From JBOHER01 sp050701115 (GTDB taxonomy: Bacteria > Actinomycetota > Actinomycetes > Mycobacteriales > Pseudonocardiaceae), in the NCBI GenBank assembly GCA_050701115.1, contig JBOHER010000467.1, positions 1 to 5,819 of the forward strand: 5,819 nt of DNA. Reading direction: 5' to 3'. Below are positions 1 to 5,819 of this stretch, piece by piece. The notes under the pieces were generated by a model that made no database searches, was not told the DNA's origin, and saw only the letters and a program-made list of their open reading frames with translations. The translations under genes and the position numbers were made by a program. Each line of letters begins with the position of its first letter. Position 1 is the first letter of the stretch.

Positions 1-156
1 GGGACACCCTTACCGAGGGACTGGCATCTGACCGCGAACCCCGGCGTGCTGCCTGCGACCGCGCTGGCACTCGTGGCGCATGTGCTCACAACTGGTGAGT
101 TTCAGCCCCCGCGGCAACGGGCCGAAGAGGCCCTGCAGCCATCCTCGACACAGTGA
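1..156 (+). CDS. C-terminal end of a LysR-type transcriptional regulator (tentative), 5' truncated by window edge
   Basis: Frame 1 is open from the first base to a TGA at 154-156 and encodes 51 residues. Most codons end in G or C, as expected for a real gene here, whereas the other two plus frames close early. The visible peptide contains RDWHLTANPGVLPATALALV, followed by a short charged and Pro-rich tail (QPPRQRAEEALQ). An aromatic-hydrophobic beta strand, a G/P-containing turn, then LPxxAxxxVxHV resembles the final strand and helix of the LysR substrate-binding domain. The recognition rests on one short motif, so the family call is weak. The DNA-binding domain, start and promoter lie outside the window. 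The gene converges on the glutamate dehydrogenase with a 41-bp gap (157-197), in which I see no strong hairpin followed by T residues. If it is LysR, it is a candidate regulator of this locus, although LysR genes more often lie divergent from their targets. The fourth visible codon is TTA, which is rare at this GC. Confidence 0.5.
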   Translation, partial: GTPLPRDWHLTANPGVLPATALALVAHVLTTGEFQPPRQRAEEALQPSSTQ

Positions 157-197
157 TGCCTGGGCGTTGCTGGGTCGCTGACAACTGCTCACCGCGC

Positions 198-3100
198 TCA
201 GCCGGCTGTGGCGTGCACGAGGTCGCGCAAGACCTGCACGGCGACCGTGAGAGCGGCGACATCGATCGGGTCGGTCCCGGCGAGGTCGGCGTGTGCGGCA
301 CGAACTCGCCGGGCAGCAGGCTCATGTGCGGCAAGCCAGCTGTCAAGACCACAACAGCGCACCGCTTCAGTGGCGAGAATCCGTTGCTGCACGGTCATTT
401 CGTCGCGCAGCGCGGACTTGGCCAGCTGGGCCCAGTGCGAATCGTCGTGCTTGATCACCATCGACCTTGCCATCCACGCGAGGTCGAAATGCCTGCCGAG
501 TAGATGGTATTGCTCGGCCAGCACCGGCACTGGGCAGCGAATGTCGGCCGCCGCCGCGGTCAGGTCGAGCGCAGGCAGCAGCGATCCGATCGCCGCGACC
601 TGGCGGGCGAGATCGTCGGGCAGCCCCTGTTCGATGAGTTCGTGTGCCAGGTCTCCAGACGGATTCGTGGGATCGCTCGCAATCCACCGCAGCAGTTCGG
701 CGATCCCAGGCCTGAACCTCGCTAGCTCCTCAGCCACGTCGAACGAACGTCTTGCGCGGCGCAGTAGCCAGCAGGCGTTGTGTTCGAGTACCCGCTCGAG
801 TATTCGACGGGCCGCCATCACGCCGTGGAACGGAATGTCCCGGTCGCTACTGTCCAGCCTGTCCCACAGCAGCTCCAGACTGAACACATCGCGCACTATG
901 AGGTACGCGCGCATGGCCTGCGGGGTGGGGGCACCCGTCCGGTCTTCCAGCCGGTACAGGAAGCCAGGCCCGATCCGATCGATCAGATCGTTGGCAACTC
1001 TCGTCGCGACTATCTCGGCTGCCAGCGGATGCCGATTGACCTGTCCGGCGAAGCGCTTCCTGACGGGAGCGGGAAAGTAGTCCCTCAGCACGTAACGCAA
1101 TCCAGGGTCGGTTGGTAGGTCGCTGGCGAGCACTTCGGCGTGCACGAGGTTCTTTGCGTGCGAAAGCAGCACGGCCAACTCAGGGCGGGTCAGCCCTTGG
1201 CCGCGCGAGCGTCGCTCGGCGAGCACGGTGGCATCGGGCAATCGCTCGCGGGCACGGTCGAGGCCCGTCAGGTCTTCCATGCTGCGCATGACCCGGTCGT
1301 GTCGGTCAAGTAATGTCGCGCCGTGGCCCGCGGCGATGCTTATCGCCATGGTCTGCTTGCGGTTGTCCTCGATCGCCGCGGCGACCACGTCTTGCGAGCA
1401 TTCGGCCAGCAGCCGGTCCCGTTCGGGCATGGTCAACCGGCCCTCCTGAACAGCACCACGTAAAAGGATCTTCAGGTTCACTTCGCGGTCGGAGGTGTTC
1501 ACACCGGCGGCGTTGTCGATGAAGTCGGCGTTCACCCTGCCGCCGCGCAGTGCGTACTCGATGCGTGCGGCCTGAGTCAGGCCGAGGTTGCCGCCCTCCG
1601 CCACGACTCGGCAGCGCAACTGGTCGGCGTCCACCCGGACCGACTGGTTGGCCCGATCGCCGACCTCCGCGTCATCCTGACGACTGGACTTCACATAGGT
1701 GCCTATGCCGCCGTTCCACAACAGGTCCACCGGCGAGCGCAGGATCGCCTTGATCAGTTCGTCGGGGAGCAGCGCAGCGGCCTCGACGTCCAACCGCGCC
1801 CGCACCTGCTCGGACAACGGAACGGCGCGGGCACGCCGGTCAAACACCCCGCCGCCCGCCGAGATCAGCGCGGGGTCGTAATCCGCCCACGAAGAACCGG
1901 GGAGCCCGGCAATCCTCTGACGCTCCACAAAGGACTCTTCGGGGCCGGGATCCGGGTCGATGAACACGTGCCGGTGGTCGAACGCGGCGACCAGCCGGAT
2001 CTTGCGGGACAGCAGCATTCCGTTGCCGAACACATCGCCGGACATGTCGCCGATCCCGGCCACGGTGAATTCGTCCGTGTCCACATCCAGGCCGAACTCG
2101 GCGAAATGCCGTCGCACCGACACCCACGCACCCCGCGCGGTCACCCCGAGCCGCTTGTGGTCGTAGCCGGTGGAACCGCCGGACGCGAAGGCATCATCCA
2201 GCCAGAATCCGGCGGCGGCGGATTCCGCATTGGCCAGATCCGAAAACGCCGCCGTGCCCTTGTCCGCCGCCACCACCAGGTACGGGTCGTCCGCGTCCAA
2301 GATCACGGTGTCGGCCGGGTGCACCACGACGCCCGCATCCAGGTTGTCGGTCACGTCGAGTAGGCCACGCACGAAGATGCGGTAACAGCGCCGCAGGTGG
2401 ATCCCCGAATCCGTCGGATCCGCGGGAAGGTGCTTCACGACGAAGGCACCTTTCGCACCCGCAGGCACGATCGGCGCGTTCTTCACCTGCTGCGCGCGCA
2501 CCAGCGCGAGCACCTCGGCCCGATAGTCCTCCATCCGGTCCGACCAGCGCAATCCGCCACGGGCCACCGGGCCGCATCGCACATGCAAGCCCTCGACGTC
2601 CGGGTGGTAGACGAAGGTTTCCACGGTCACGCCGGGTCCAACCGGGACCGGCATCGCGGCCGGATCGAGCTTCACCGCGATCGCCGCATCCGTTCGGTCC
2701 CGCTGACAGTAGTTCGTACGGCGAACGGCTCGGACGAACGCGGTGTACCAACTCAGTACCCGATCCTCGTCACGGGTGACAACCATGTCGACGAACCGAT
2801 CCAGGTCGTCGTCGACCGGCGCTGCTCCGGGTATGAAGCGAGCCTCGAACACCTCGACCCATCGGCGGACGAAGTCCGGGTGCTCGAGCAGGATCTCGGC
2901 GACGTAGCTGCGGCTCGCGCCGAGCCCGGCCTGCCGCAAGTAGGCGAAGGCCACGCGCACGAGTTGCACCTGTCTCGCCCGGAGCCGGGCGGCCGGCACC
3001 AGTCTGGCGAAGTCGTCGGAGTCGCAGCGCCGGTCCCATGCGGCAACGAAGGCCTCGGCCAGTAGCGCGGTGACCTCCTCGTCCATCTGAGCCACCGAGC

Positions 3101-3329
3101 GGCGGAAGACGAACTCGTCGCAACTATCACTGATCGGGCGGTGGTCGACAAGCAGCAGACCGAGGTGCTCGAACTGCGGTAGCACCGCGGCGAGCTCGGG
3201 CCGATTCCCGTCCCATGAGATGGCGCAGCGCAACTGATCGTGGTCGATGTCCCACTGCACCCGCACGGATTCCCGCTGCGGTTGACGTTCGGCCTTACGG
3301 TCGGCTCTAGTCACGCTACCGACGTCCAT
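198..3329 (-). CDS. gdh: NAD-dependent glutamate dehydrogenase, large family, N-terminally short form (1043 aa)
   Basis: It catalyses L-glutamate + NAD+ + H2O to 2-oxoglutarate + NH4+ + NADH in the cytoplasm, normally in the catabolic direction. Seen in the translation: RGGLRWSDR (257-265), QQVKNAP with K283, AGAKGAF with K293 (the position of the catalytic lysine in the superfamily), AADKGTAAFSDLAN around K357, GIGDMSGDVFGNG (425-437, nucleotide-binding fold), WNGGIGTYVK (538-547), EGGNLGLTQ (578-586) and LTRPELAVLL (713-722), then a helical C-terminal part to 1043. No key residue looks lost. GDH180-type relatives have about 1600 residues with ACT-like regulatory repeats at the N-terminus. 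Here homology begins near residue 30 with text like AVLPQFEHLGLLLVDHRP, which in relatives lies deep inside the protein, so roughly 500-570 residues are absent. The ATG at 3327-3329 has a strong ribosome binding site, so this looks like a genuine short form and not a wrong start. It is divergent from the aldehyde dehydrogenase. Two TTA codons (L623, L673) are present. The family is certain; the regulatory consequence is inferred. Confidence 0.95.
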   Translation of the reverse strand: MDVGSVTRADRKAERQPQRESVRVQWDIDHDQLRCAISWDGNRPELAAVLPQFEHLGLLLVDHRPISDSCDEFVFRRSVAQMDEEVTALLAEAFVAAWDRRCDSDDFARLVPAARLRARQVQLVRVAFAYLRQAGLGASRSYVAEILLEHPDFVRRWVEVFEARFIPGAAPVDDDLDRFVDMVVTRDEDRVLSWYTAFVRAVRRTNYCQRDRTDAAIAVKLDPAAMPVPVGPGVTVETFVYHPDVEGLHVRCGPVARGGLRWSDRMEDYRAEVLALVRAQQVKNAPIVPAGAKGAFVVKHLPADPTDSGIHLRRCYRIFVRGLLDVTDNLDAGVVVHPADTVILDADDPYLVVAADKGTAAFSDLANAESAAAGFWLDDAFASGGSTGYDHKRLGVTARGAWVSVRRHFAEFGLDVDTDEFTVAGIGDMSGDVFGNGMLLSRKIRLVAAFDHRHVFIDPDPGPEESFVERQRIAGLPGSSWADYDPALISAGGGVFDRRARAVPLSEQVRARLDVEAAALLPDELIKAILRSPVDLLWNGGIGTYVKSSRQDDAEVGDRANQSVRVDADQLRCRVVAEGGNLGLTQAARIEYALRGGRVNADFIDNAAGVNTSDREVNLKILLRGAVQEGRLTMPERDRLLAECSQDVVAAAIEDNRKQTMAISIAAGHGATLLDRHDRVMRSMEDLTGLDRARERLPDATVLAERRSRGQGLTRPELAVLLSHAKNLVHAEVLASDLPTDPGLRYVLRDYFPAPVRKRFAGQVNRHPLAAEIVATRVANDLIDRIGPGFLYRLEDRTGAPTPQAMRAYLIVRDVFSLELLWDRLDSSDRDIPFHGVMAARRILERVLEHNACWLLRRARRSFDVAEELARFRPGIAELLRWIASDPTNPSGDLAHELIEQGLPDDLARQVAAIGSLLPALDLTAAAADIRCPVPVLAEQYHLLGRHFDLAWMARSMVIKHDDSHWAQLAKSALRDEMTVQQRILATEAVRCCGLDSWLAAHEPAARRVRAAHADLAGTDPIDVAALTVAVQVLRDLVHATAG

Positions 3330-3334
3330 GGCGG

Positions 3335-3340
3335 CCTCCT
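3335..3340 (-). promoter_or_regulatory. Ribosome binding site of the glutamate dehydrogenase
   Basis: Read on the minus strand, AGGAGG lies five bases (CCGCC) before the ATG at 3327-3329. This near-perfect Shine-Dalgarno sequence decides the start codon. It is the main evidence that the protein truly begins without the long regulatory N-terminus of its relatives. Confidence 0.85.
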
Positions 3341-3344
3341 GAAT

Positions 3345-3361
3345 AGAGGGTAGTCCCCTCT
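3345..3361. repeat. Short inverted repeat AGAGGG-N5-CCCTCT upstream of the dehydrogenase ribosome binding site
   Basis: Arms 3345-3350 and 3356-3361 are perfect 6-bp complements around a 5-base centre. The repeat lies four bases upstream of the AGGAGG. It could be a repressor site at the dehydrogenase promoter or a small hairpin in the leader RNA that affects ribosome access. An overlapping alternative pairing exists (TCCC at 3354-3357 with GGGA at 3364-3367), so the exact structure is uncertain. GC-rich 6-bp arms can occur by chance. Confidence 0.35.
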
Positions 3362-3373
3362 TCGGGATGGGTC

Positions 3374-3402
3374 TTTACGATGAGCCGTCGGCCACCTATG
3401 CT
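3374..3402 (+). promoter_or_regulatory. Candidate sigma70-type promoter for the aldehyde dehydrogenase-aminotransferase operon
   Basis: TTTACG at 3374-3379 (4 of 6 match to TTGACA) and TATGCT at 3397-3402 (4 of 6 match to TATAAT, keeping the TAnnnT form common in actinomycete -10 boxes) are separated by exactly 17 bases. The start of transcription would fall near 3409, leaving a leader of about 47 bases before the ATG at 3456. This is a consensus reading only. I found no equally good promoter on the opposite strand for the dehydrogenase. Confidence 0.45.
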
Positions 3403-3407
3403 CAATG

Positions 3408-3427
3408 TAAGCAACATGTGTTGCGTA
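3408..3427. promoter_or_regulatory. Candidate operator: palindrome GCAACA-TG-TGTTGC
   Basis: Positions 3411-3424 form a perfect inverted repeat with 6-base arms and a 2-base centre. After one mismatch (A3410 with G3425), two more pairs match (3408-3409 with 3426-3427), giving 8 of 9 paired positions over 3408-3427. The site covers the predicted transcription start of the plus-strand operon, a classical repressor position, and lies about 80 bases upstream of the dehydrogenase start. Its size and symmetry suit a dimeric helix-turn-helix repressor such as the GntR or TetR families. The identity of the regulator is not visible here. Confidence 0.55.
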
Positions 3428-3445
3428 GAACGTAACAGGATGAAC

Positions 3446-3450
3446 AGGAG
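3446..3450 (+). promoter_or_regulatory. Ribosome binding site of the aldehyde dehydrogenase
   Basis: AGGAG ends five bases (CGTCT) before the ATG at 3456-3458. Spacing and match are good and support this start. A second, weaker AGGA lies at 3437-3440, too far from the ATG to be the working site. Confidence 0.75.
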
Positions 3451-3455
3451 CGTCT

Positions 3456-4901
3456 ATGCAGAGCGGCCGAATCCTGATCGGGGGCAACTGGCGCTCGGCT
3501 GAATCCGGCGCGACGTTCGCCAGCGTTGATCCCGCGAGTGGCGAGACGATCGCGGTAGTCGCGGACGCCCGCGGTGCGGACATCGACGCAGCGGTCGTGG
3601 CTGCTCGCACGGCGTTGACCGATCCGCGATGGGCCGGACTGTCTCCCGCCGATCGAGCGCGCTTACTGTGGCGGGTCGCCGATCTGCTCGAGCAGCAGGC
3701 CGGCGAACTCGCTGAATGGGAGACCCGCGACCAAGGGCAGCCACTTGCCCTCGCGCGCACGGTCAGCGTCGCCGGGGCTGCCGACCACTTCCGGTACTAC
3801 GCGGGTTGGTGCACCAAGCTCGACGGTCGCGTGCCCGCACACTCGCAGCCCAGCGCGCTGAACTACACCAAGCGGGTTCCGGTCGGGGTGTGCGGACTGA
3901 TCACGCCGTGGAACTTTCCGCTGCTCATCGCGGCGTGGAAGCTGGCGCCCGCGCTCGCGTGCGGCAACACCGTTGTGCTCAAACCCGCCGAGCAGACCCC
4001 GCTCACCGCGCTTCGGCTCGGCCGCATCTTCGAGGAGGCGGGGTTCCCGCCTGGTGTTGTCAACGTCGTGACAGGTGGTCCTGAAGCGGGCCGGGCGCTC
4101 GTCGAGCACGACGGCGTGGACAAGGTCTCGTTCACCGGATCCACCGAGGTCGGGCGCGGCATCGTGCGTGCGTCGGCGGGCAACCTCAAACGGCTCTCGC
4201 TGGAACTCGGTGGCAAAGCCGCGAGCGTGATCGCCGCCGATGCGGACATGGACAGCGCGGTGCTGGGAAATCTCCGCAGTGGGATCCAGAACTCGGGCCA
4301 GGTATGTGCGGCATCCTCGCGCTTCTATGTGCAGCGGCCACGGTACGAGGAGTTCACCGAGCGGCTGGCCAAGGCTGCCGAGGCTGTCCGCCTCGGCCCC
4401 GGACTCGATCCAGCCACCCAGATGGGTCCGCTCGTGGGCGAGGAGCACCTCTCTCGCGTCGCCGATTATGTCCACAGTGGACTTCAACAGGGTGCGTCCC
4501 TTGTGACCGGTGGCGGTCGCGGACAAGGTGCGCTCGAACGTGGCAGCTACTACCTCCCGACCGTCTTCGCCGATGCCGACGACAGCATGCGGATCGCGCG
4601 GGAAGAGATCTTCGGCCCGGTCCTCACCGTGATGCCCTTCGACGACCTCGACGAGGTCACGGCGCGGGTTAACGACTCGCCGTACGGGCTCGCCGCGTCG
4701 GTGTGGACACGCGACCTGCGCACCGCGCACCGCTTGGCTGAGCAGATCCACGCGGGGTGCGTCCGCGTCAACATGGTCGCAGGCATCGACCCGGCCGCCC
4801 CGTGGGGCGGCATGAAATCCAGCGGATGGGGCCGAGAGATGGGGGAAGAAGCAATCGAGGACTACACCGAAGTCAAGAGCGTGTGGATCGGGCTGGAGTG
4901 A
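3456..4901 (+). CDS. NAD+-dependent aldehyde dehydrogenase (ALDH superfamily), 481 aa
   Basis: It oxidises an aldehyde to the carboxylic acid with NAD(P)+ in the cytoplasm. The active site is complete: PWNFP with N153 (oxyanion), VLKPAE with K176, GSTEVG at 228-233, LELGGK with general base E250, GQVCAASSR with nucleophile C284, and EEIFGPV with E384 and F386. The spacing N153-K176 (23) and E250-C284 (34) equals that of human ALDH2. E179, at the position of ALDH2 E195, favours NAD+ over NADP+. The segment FRYYAGWCTKLDGRVP (from about 112) and the C-terminal GGMKSSGWGRE...YTEVKSVW resemble the ALDH1/2, betaine-aldehyde and phenylacetaldehyde dehydrogenase branch. That does not fix the substrate. 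Length is normal for the superfamily. The next gene starts two bases downstream, implying one transcript with an omega-aminotransferase, so an aldehyde made by transamination is the likely substrate (inferred). L70 is encoded by a rare TTA (3663-3665). Confidence 0.95.
   Translation: MQSGRILIGGNWRSAESGATFASVDPASGETIAVVADARGADIDAAVVAARTALTDPRWAGLSPADRARLLWRVADLLEQQAGELAEWETRDQGQPLALARTVSVAGAADHFRYYAGWCTKLDGRVPAHSQPSALNYTKRVPVGVCGLITPWNFPLLIAAWKLAPALACGNTVVLKPAEQTPLTALRLGRIFEEAGFPPGVVNVVTGGPEAGRALVEHDGVDKVSFTGSTEVGRGIVRASAGNLKRLSLELGGKAASVIAADADMDSAVLGNLRSGIQNSGQVCAASSRFYVQRPRYEEFTERLAKAAEAVRLGPGLDPATQMGPLVGEEHLSRVADYVHSGLQQGASLVTGGGRGQGALERGSYYLPTVFADADDSMRIAREEIFGPVLTVMPFDDLDEVTARVNDSPYGLAASVWTRDLRTAHRLAEQIHAGCVRVNMVAGIDPAAPWGGMKSSGWGREMGEEAIEDYTEVKSVWIGLE
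4895..4898 (+). promoter_or_regulatory. Ribosome binding site of the aminotransferase, inside the end of the aldehyde dehydrogenase gene
   Basis: GGAG lies in the last codons of the upstream gene, five bases before the ATG at 4904. This arrangement indicates translational coupling. An in-frame GTG at 4898-4900 overlaps the upstream stop (GTGA) and would add two residues. The ATG has the better spacing. Confidence 0.6.
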
Positions 4902-4903
4902 AC

Positions 4904-5819
4904 ATGACAAGTACAGTCGGCGGGGCCGCCGCCGTGGAAAACCGGGCGGACCGATTGCGCAAGCTGGATCGCGCACACGTGCTGCATCCGCACGCCACTG
5001 TCGGCCGGGCACCCGAGCCGGTCATCATCCAGAGCGCGCGCGGCGCCCTGCTGCGGGACATCGATGGGCGCGAGTACATCGACGGGACCTGCGGGCTCTG
5101 GCAATGCGCCGTCGGCCATGGTCGTCCTGAGCTGGCCGAGGTCGCGGCCAAGCAGATGCGGGAGCTGGAGTTCTACGCGTCGTTCTGGCATTTCTCCAAC
5201 CCGCCCGCCATCGAGCTCGCGGCGAGGCTCGCGGAAATCTCGCCCGCAGGCCTGGACACCGTGTTCTTCACCAACGGAGGATCGGAGGGCAACGAGACGG
5301 CCGTCAAGCTGGCCAGGCTGGCATGGCACGCCCAGGACCAGCCCGAGCGCACGGTGATCCTGTCCCGACAGGGCGCCTACCACGGCGTCGGTTCGGCGTC
5401 GCTGGCCGCGACCGGGCTCCCGGCATTCCAGCACGGGTTCGGACCACTCACGCCCGGGTTCGTGCACTTGAGCAAGCCGCACGGCAAGCGCATCGGCGCG
5501 GATTCCGTCGATGTGCTGATCGCCGAACTCGAGCAGACGATCGGCGACGTTGGCGCCGAGCGGATCGCCGCCTTCATCGGCGAGCCGCTGCTCGGGGTTG
5601 GGGGCATGGTCCCGCCGCCGCCTGGCTACTGGGAGCGGGTGCAGCAGGTGCTTCGCCGCCACGGCATCCTGCTGATCGTCGACGAGATCGTGACCGCATT
5701 CGGCAGGCTCGGGCACTGGTTCGGTTCGGAGCACTACGACATCGAACCCGACATCGCGGTCACCGCCAAGGGGCTGTCCAGCGGTTACGTGCCGATGGGT
5801 GCGGTGCTCATCGGCAACC
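4904..5819 (+). CDS. Class III PLP-dependent aminotransferase (omega-amino acid/amine transaminase type), 3' truncated by window edge
   Basis: It transfers an amino group, usually the terminal one of an omega-amino acid or amine, to a keto acid using pyridoxal phosphate. The 305 visible residues cover about two thirds of the usual 430-460. Seen in order: CGLWQCAVGHGRPE with W66 (substrate-pocket region in omega-transaminases), TNGGSEGNE with GGSEGNE at 125-131 (phosphate-binding loop), GAYHG with Y159 and H160 (ring-stacking region), GEPLLGVGG with E227, VDEIVTAFGRLG with D260 (pairs with the pyridine nitrogen) and AKGLSSGYVPMG with K289 (Schiff-base lysine). All catalytic residues are present. 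The loop has Gly129 where relatives commonly have Ala (GSEAN). The missing C-terminal part includes residues that help recognise the alpha-carboxylate of the acceptor, so pyruvate and 2-oxoglutarate cannot be distinguished. It lies two bases after the aldehyde dehydrogenase stop, with coupled translation. Candidate substrates are GABA, beta-alanine, taurine, polyamines and similar amines. The subfamily is likely; the substrate is unknown. Confidence 0.93.
   Translation, partial: MTSTVGGAAAVENRADRLRKLDRAHVLHPHATVGRAPEPVIIQSARGALLRDIDGREYIDGTCGLWQCAVGHGRPELAEVAAKQMRELEFYASFWHFSNPPAIELAARLAEISPAGLDTVFFTNGGSEGNETAVKLARLAWHAQDQPERTVILSRQGAYHGVGSASLAATGLPAFQHGFGPLTPGFVHLSKPHGKRIGADSVDVLIAELEQTIGDVGAERIAAFIGEPLLGVGGMVPPPPGYWERVQQVLRRHGILLIVDEIVTAFGRLGHWFGSEHYDIEPDIAVTAKGLSSGYVPMGAVLIGN

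Noticed and set aside
10..192. A 60-codon minus-strand frame just downstream of the dehydrogenase
   Set aside because: Frame 1 on the plus strand covers the same bases with better codon use and a regulator-like tail. The minus frame is Arg-, Gln- and Cys-rich with no motif.
199..208. Perfect palindrome CAGCCGGCTG at the dehydrogenase stop, considered as a terminator
   Set aside because: It has no loop, overlaps the stop codon and is not followed by T residues on either strand. Such 10-bp palindromes are common in GC-rich sequence.
208..1080. A 290-codon plus-strand open frame opposite the end of the dehydrogenase
   Set aside because: Its translation is dominated by Ser, Arg and Ala with no fold or motif, and it overlies the well-conserved C-terminal part of the dehydrogenase, including the region before LTRPELAVLL.
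198..3329. The short dehydrogenase read as a pseudogene or frameshifted remnant of a full-length gene
   Set aside because: The reading frame is intact over 1043 codons, all active-site motifs are kept, and the start has a strong ribosome binding site. The 126 bp upstream contain no remnant coding sequence before the divergent gene.
3330..3455. A promoter for the dehydrogenase on the minus strand (for example TTGAGC-17-CATCGT)
   Set aside because: The -10 matches only 3 of 6 and other pairings are no better, so I do not place a minus-strand promoter.
3663..5012. A 449-codon open frame on the minus strand opposite the aldehyde dehydrogenase
   Set aside because: It lies antisense to a gene with every catalytic motif intact and crosses into the aminotransferase. 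Its translation is rich in Arg, His, Pro and Gly with no recognisable motif, typical of antisense frames in GC-rich DNA.
4862..5734. A 290-codon open frame on the minus strand opposite the aminotransferase
   Set aside because: The plus strand here encodes a clear class III aminotransferase that runs off the edge. The antisense product has no recognisable motif and overlaps another shadow frame.

Overview
The window is GC-rich and densely coded. Its codons end mostly in G or C, and long open frames run antisense to the real genes. Together with a large-type (GDH180-like) NAD-glutamate dehydrogenase, this suggests a high-GC actinomycete, possibly in or near the Pseudonocardiales. That placement is an inference from composition and gene content, not from a marker gene.

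Layout from left to right. (1) Positions 1-156, plus strand: the last 51 codons of a gene that enters from the left, tentatively a LysR-type regulator. (2) A 41-bp convergent gap with no convincing terminator. (3) Positions 198-3329, minus strand: an NAD-dependent glutamate dehydrogenase of the large family. At 1043 residues it keeps the catalytic core and C-terminal helical part but lacks roughly the first third of the usual ~1600-residue protein. (4) Positions 3330-3455: a 126-bp divergent intergenic region. It holds a ribosome binding site for each flanking gene, a plausible plus-strand promoter, a 6-2-6 perfect inverted repeat placed over the predicted transcription start, and a second inverted repeat just upstream of the dehydrogenase ribosome binding site. 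(5) Positions 3456-4901, plus strand: an NAD-type aldehyde dehydrogenase with a complete active site. (6) Positions 4904-5819, plus strand: a class III (omega-amino acid type) PLP aminotransferase, two bases after the aldehyde dehydrogenase stop, running off the right edge.

The genes fit one catabolic job. The aminotransferase would remove the amino group of an omega-amino acid or amine to give an aldehyde, and the aldehyde dehydrogenase would oxidise that aldehyde to the acid. If 2-oxoglutarate is the amino acceptor, the divergent dehydrogenase would turn the resulting glutamate back into 2-oxoglutarate, ammonium and NADH. The likely operator between the two arms suggests that one local regulator senses the amine or amino acid and controls one or both arms. 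The substrate cannot be read from this sequence. I see no RNA genes, mobile elements, CRISPR arrays or attachment sites.
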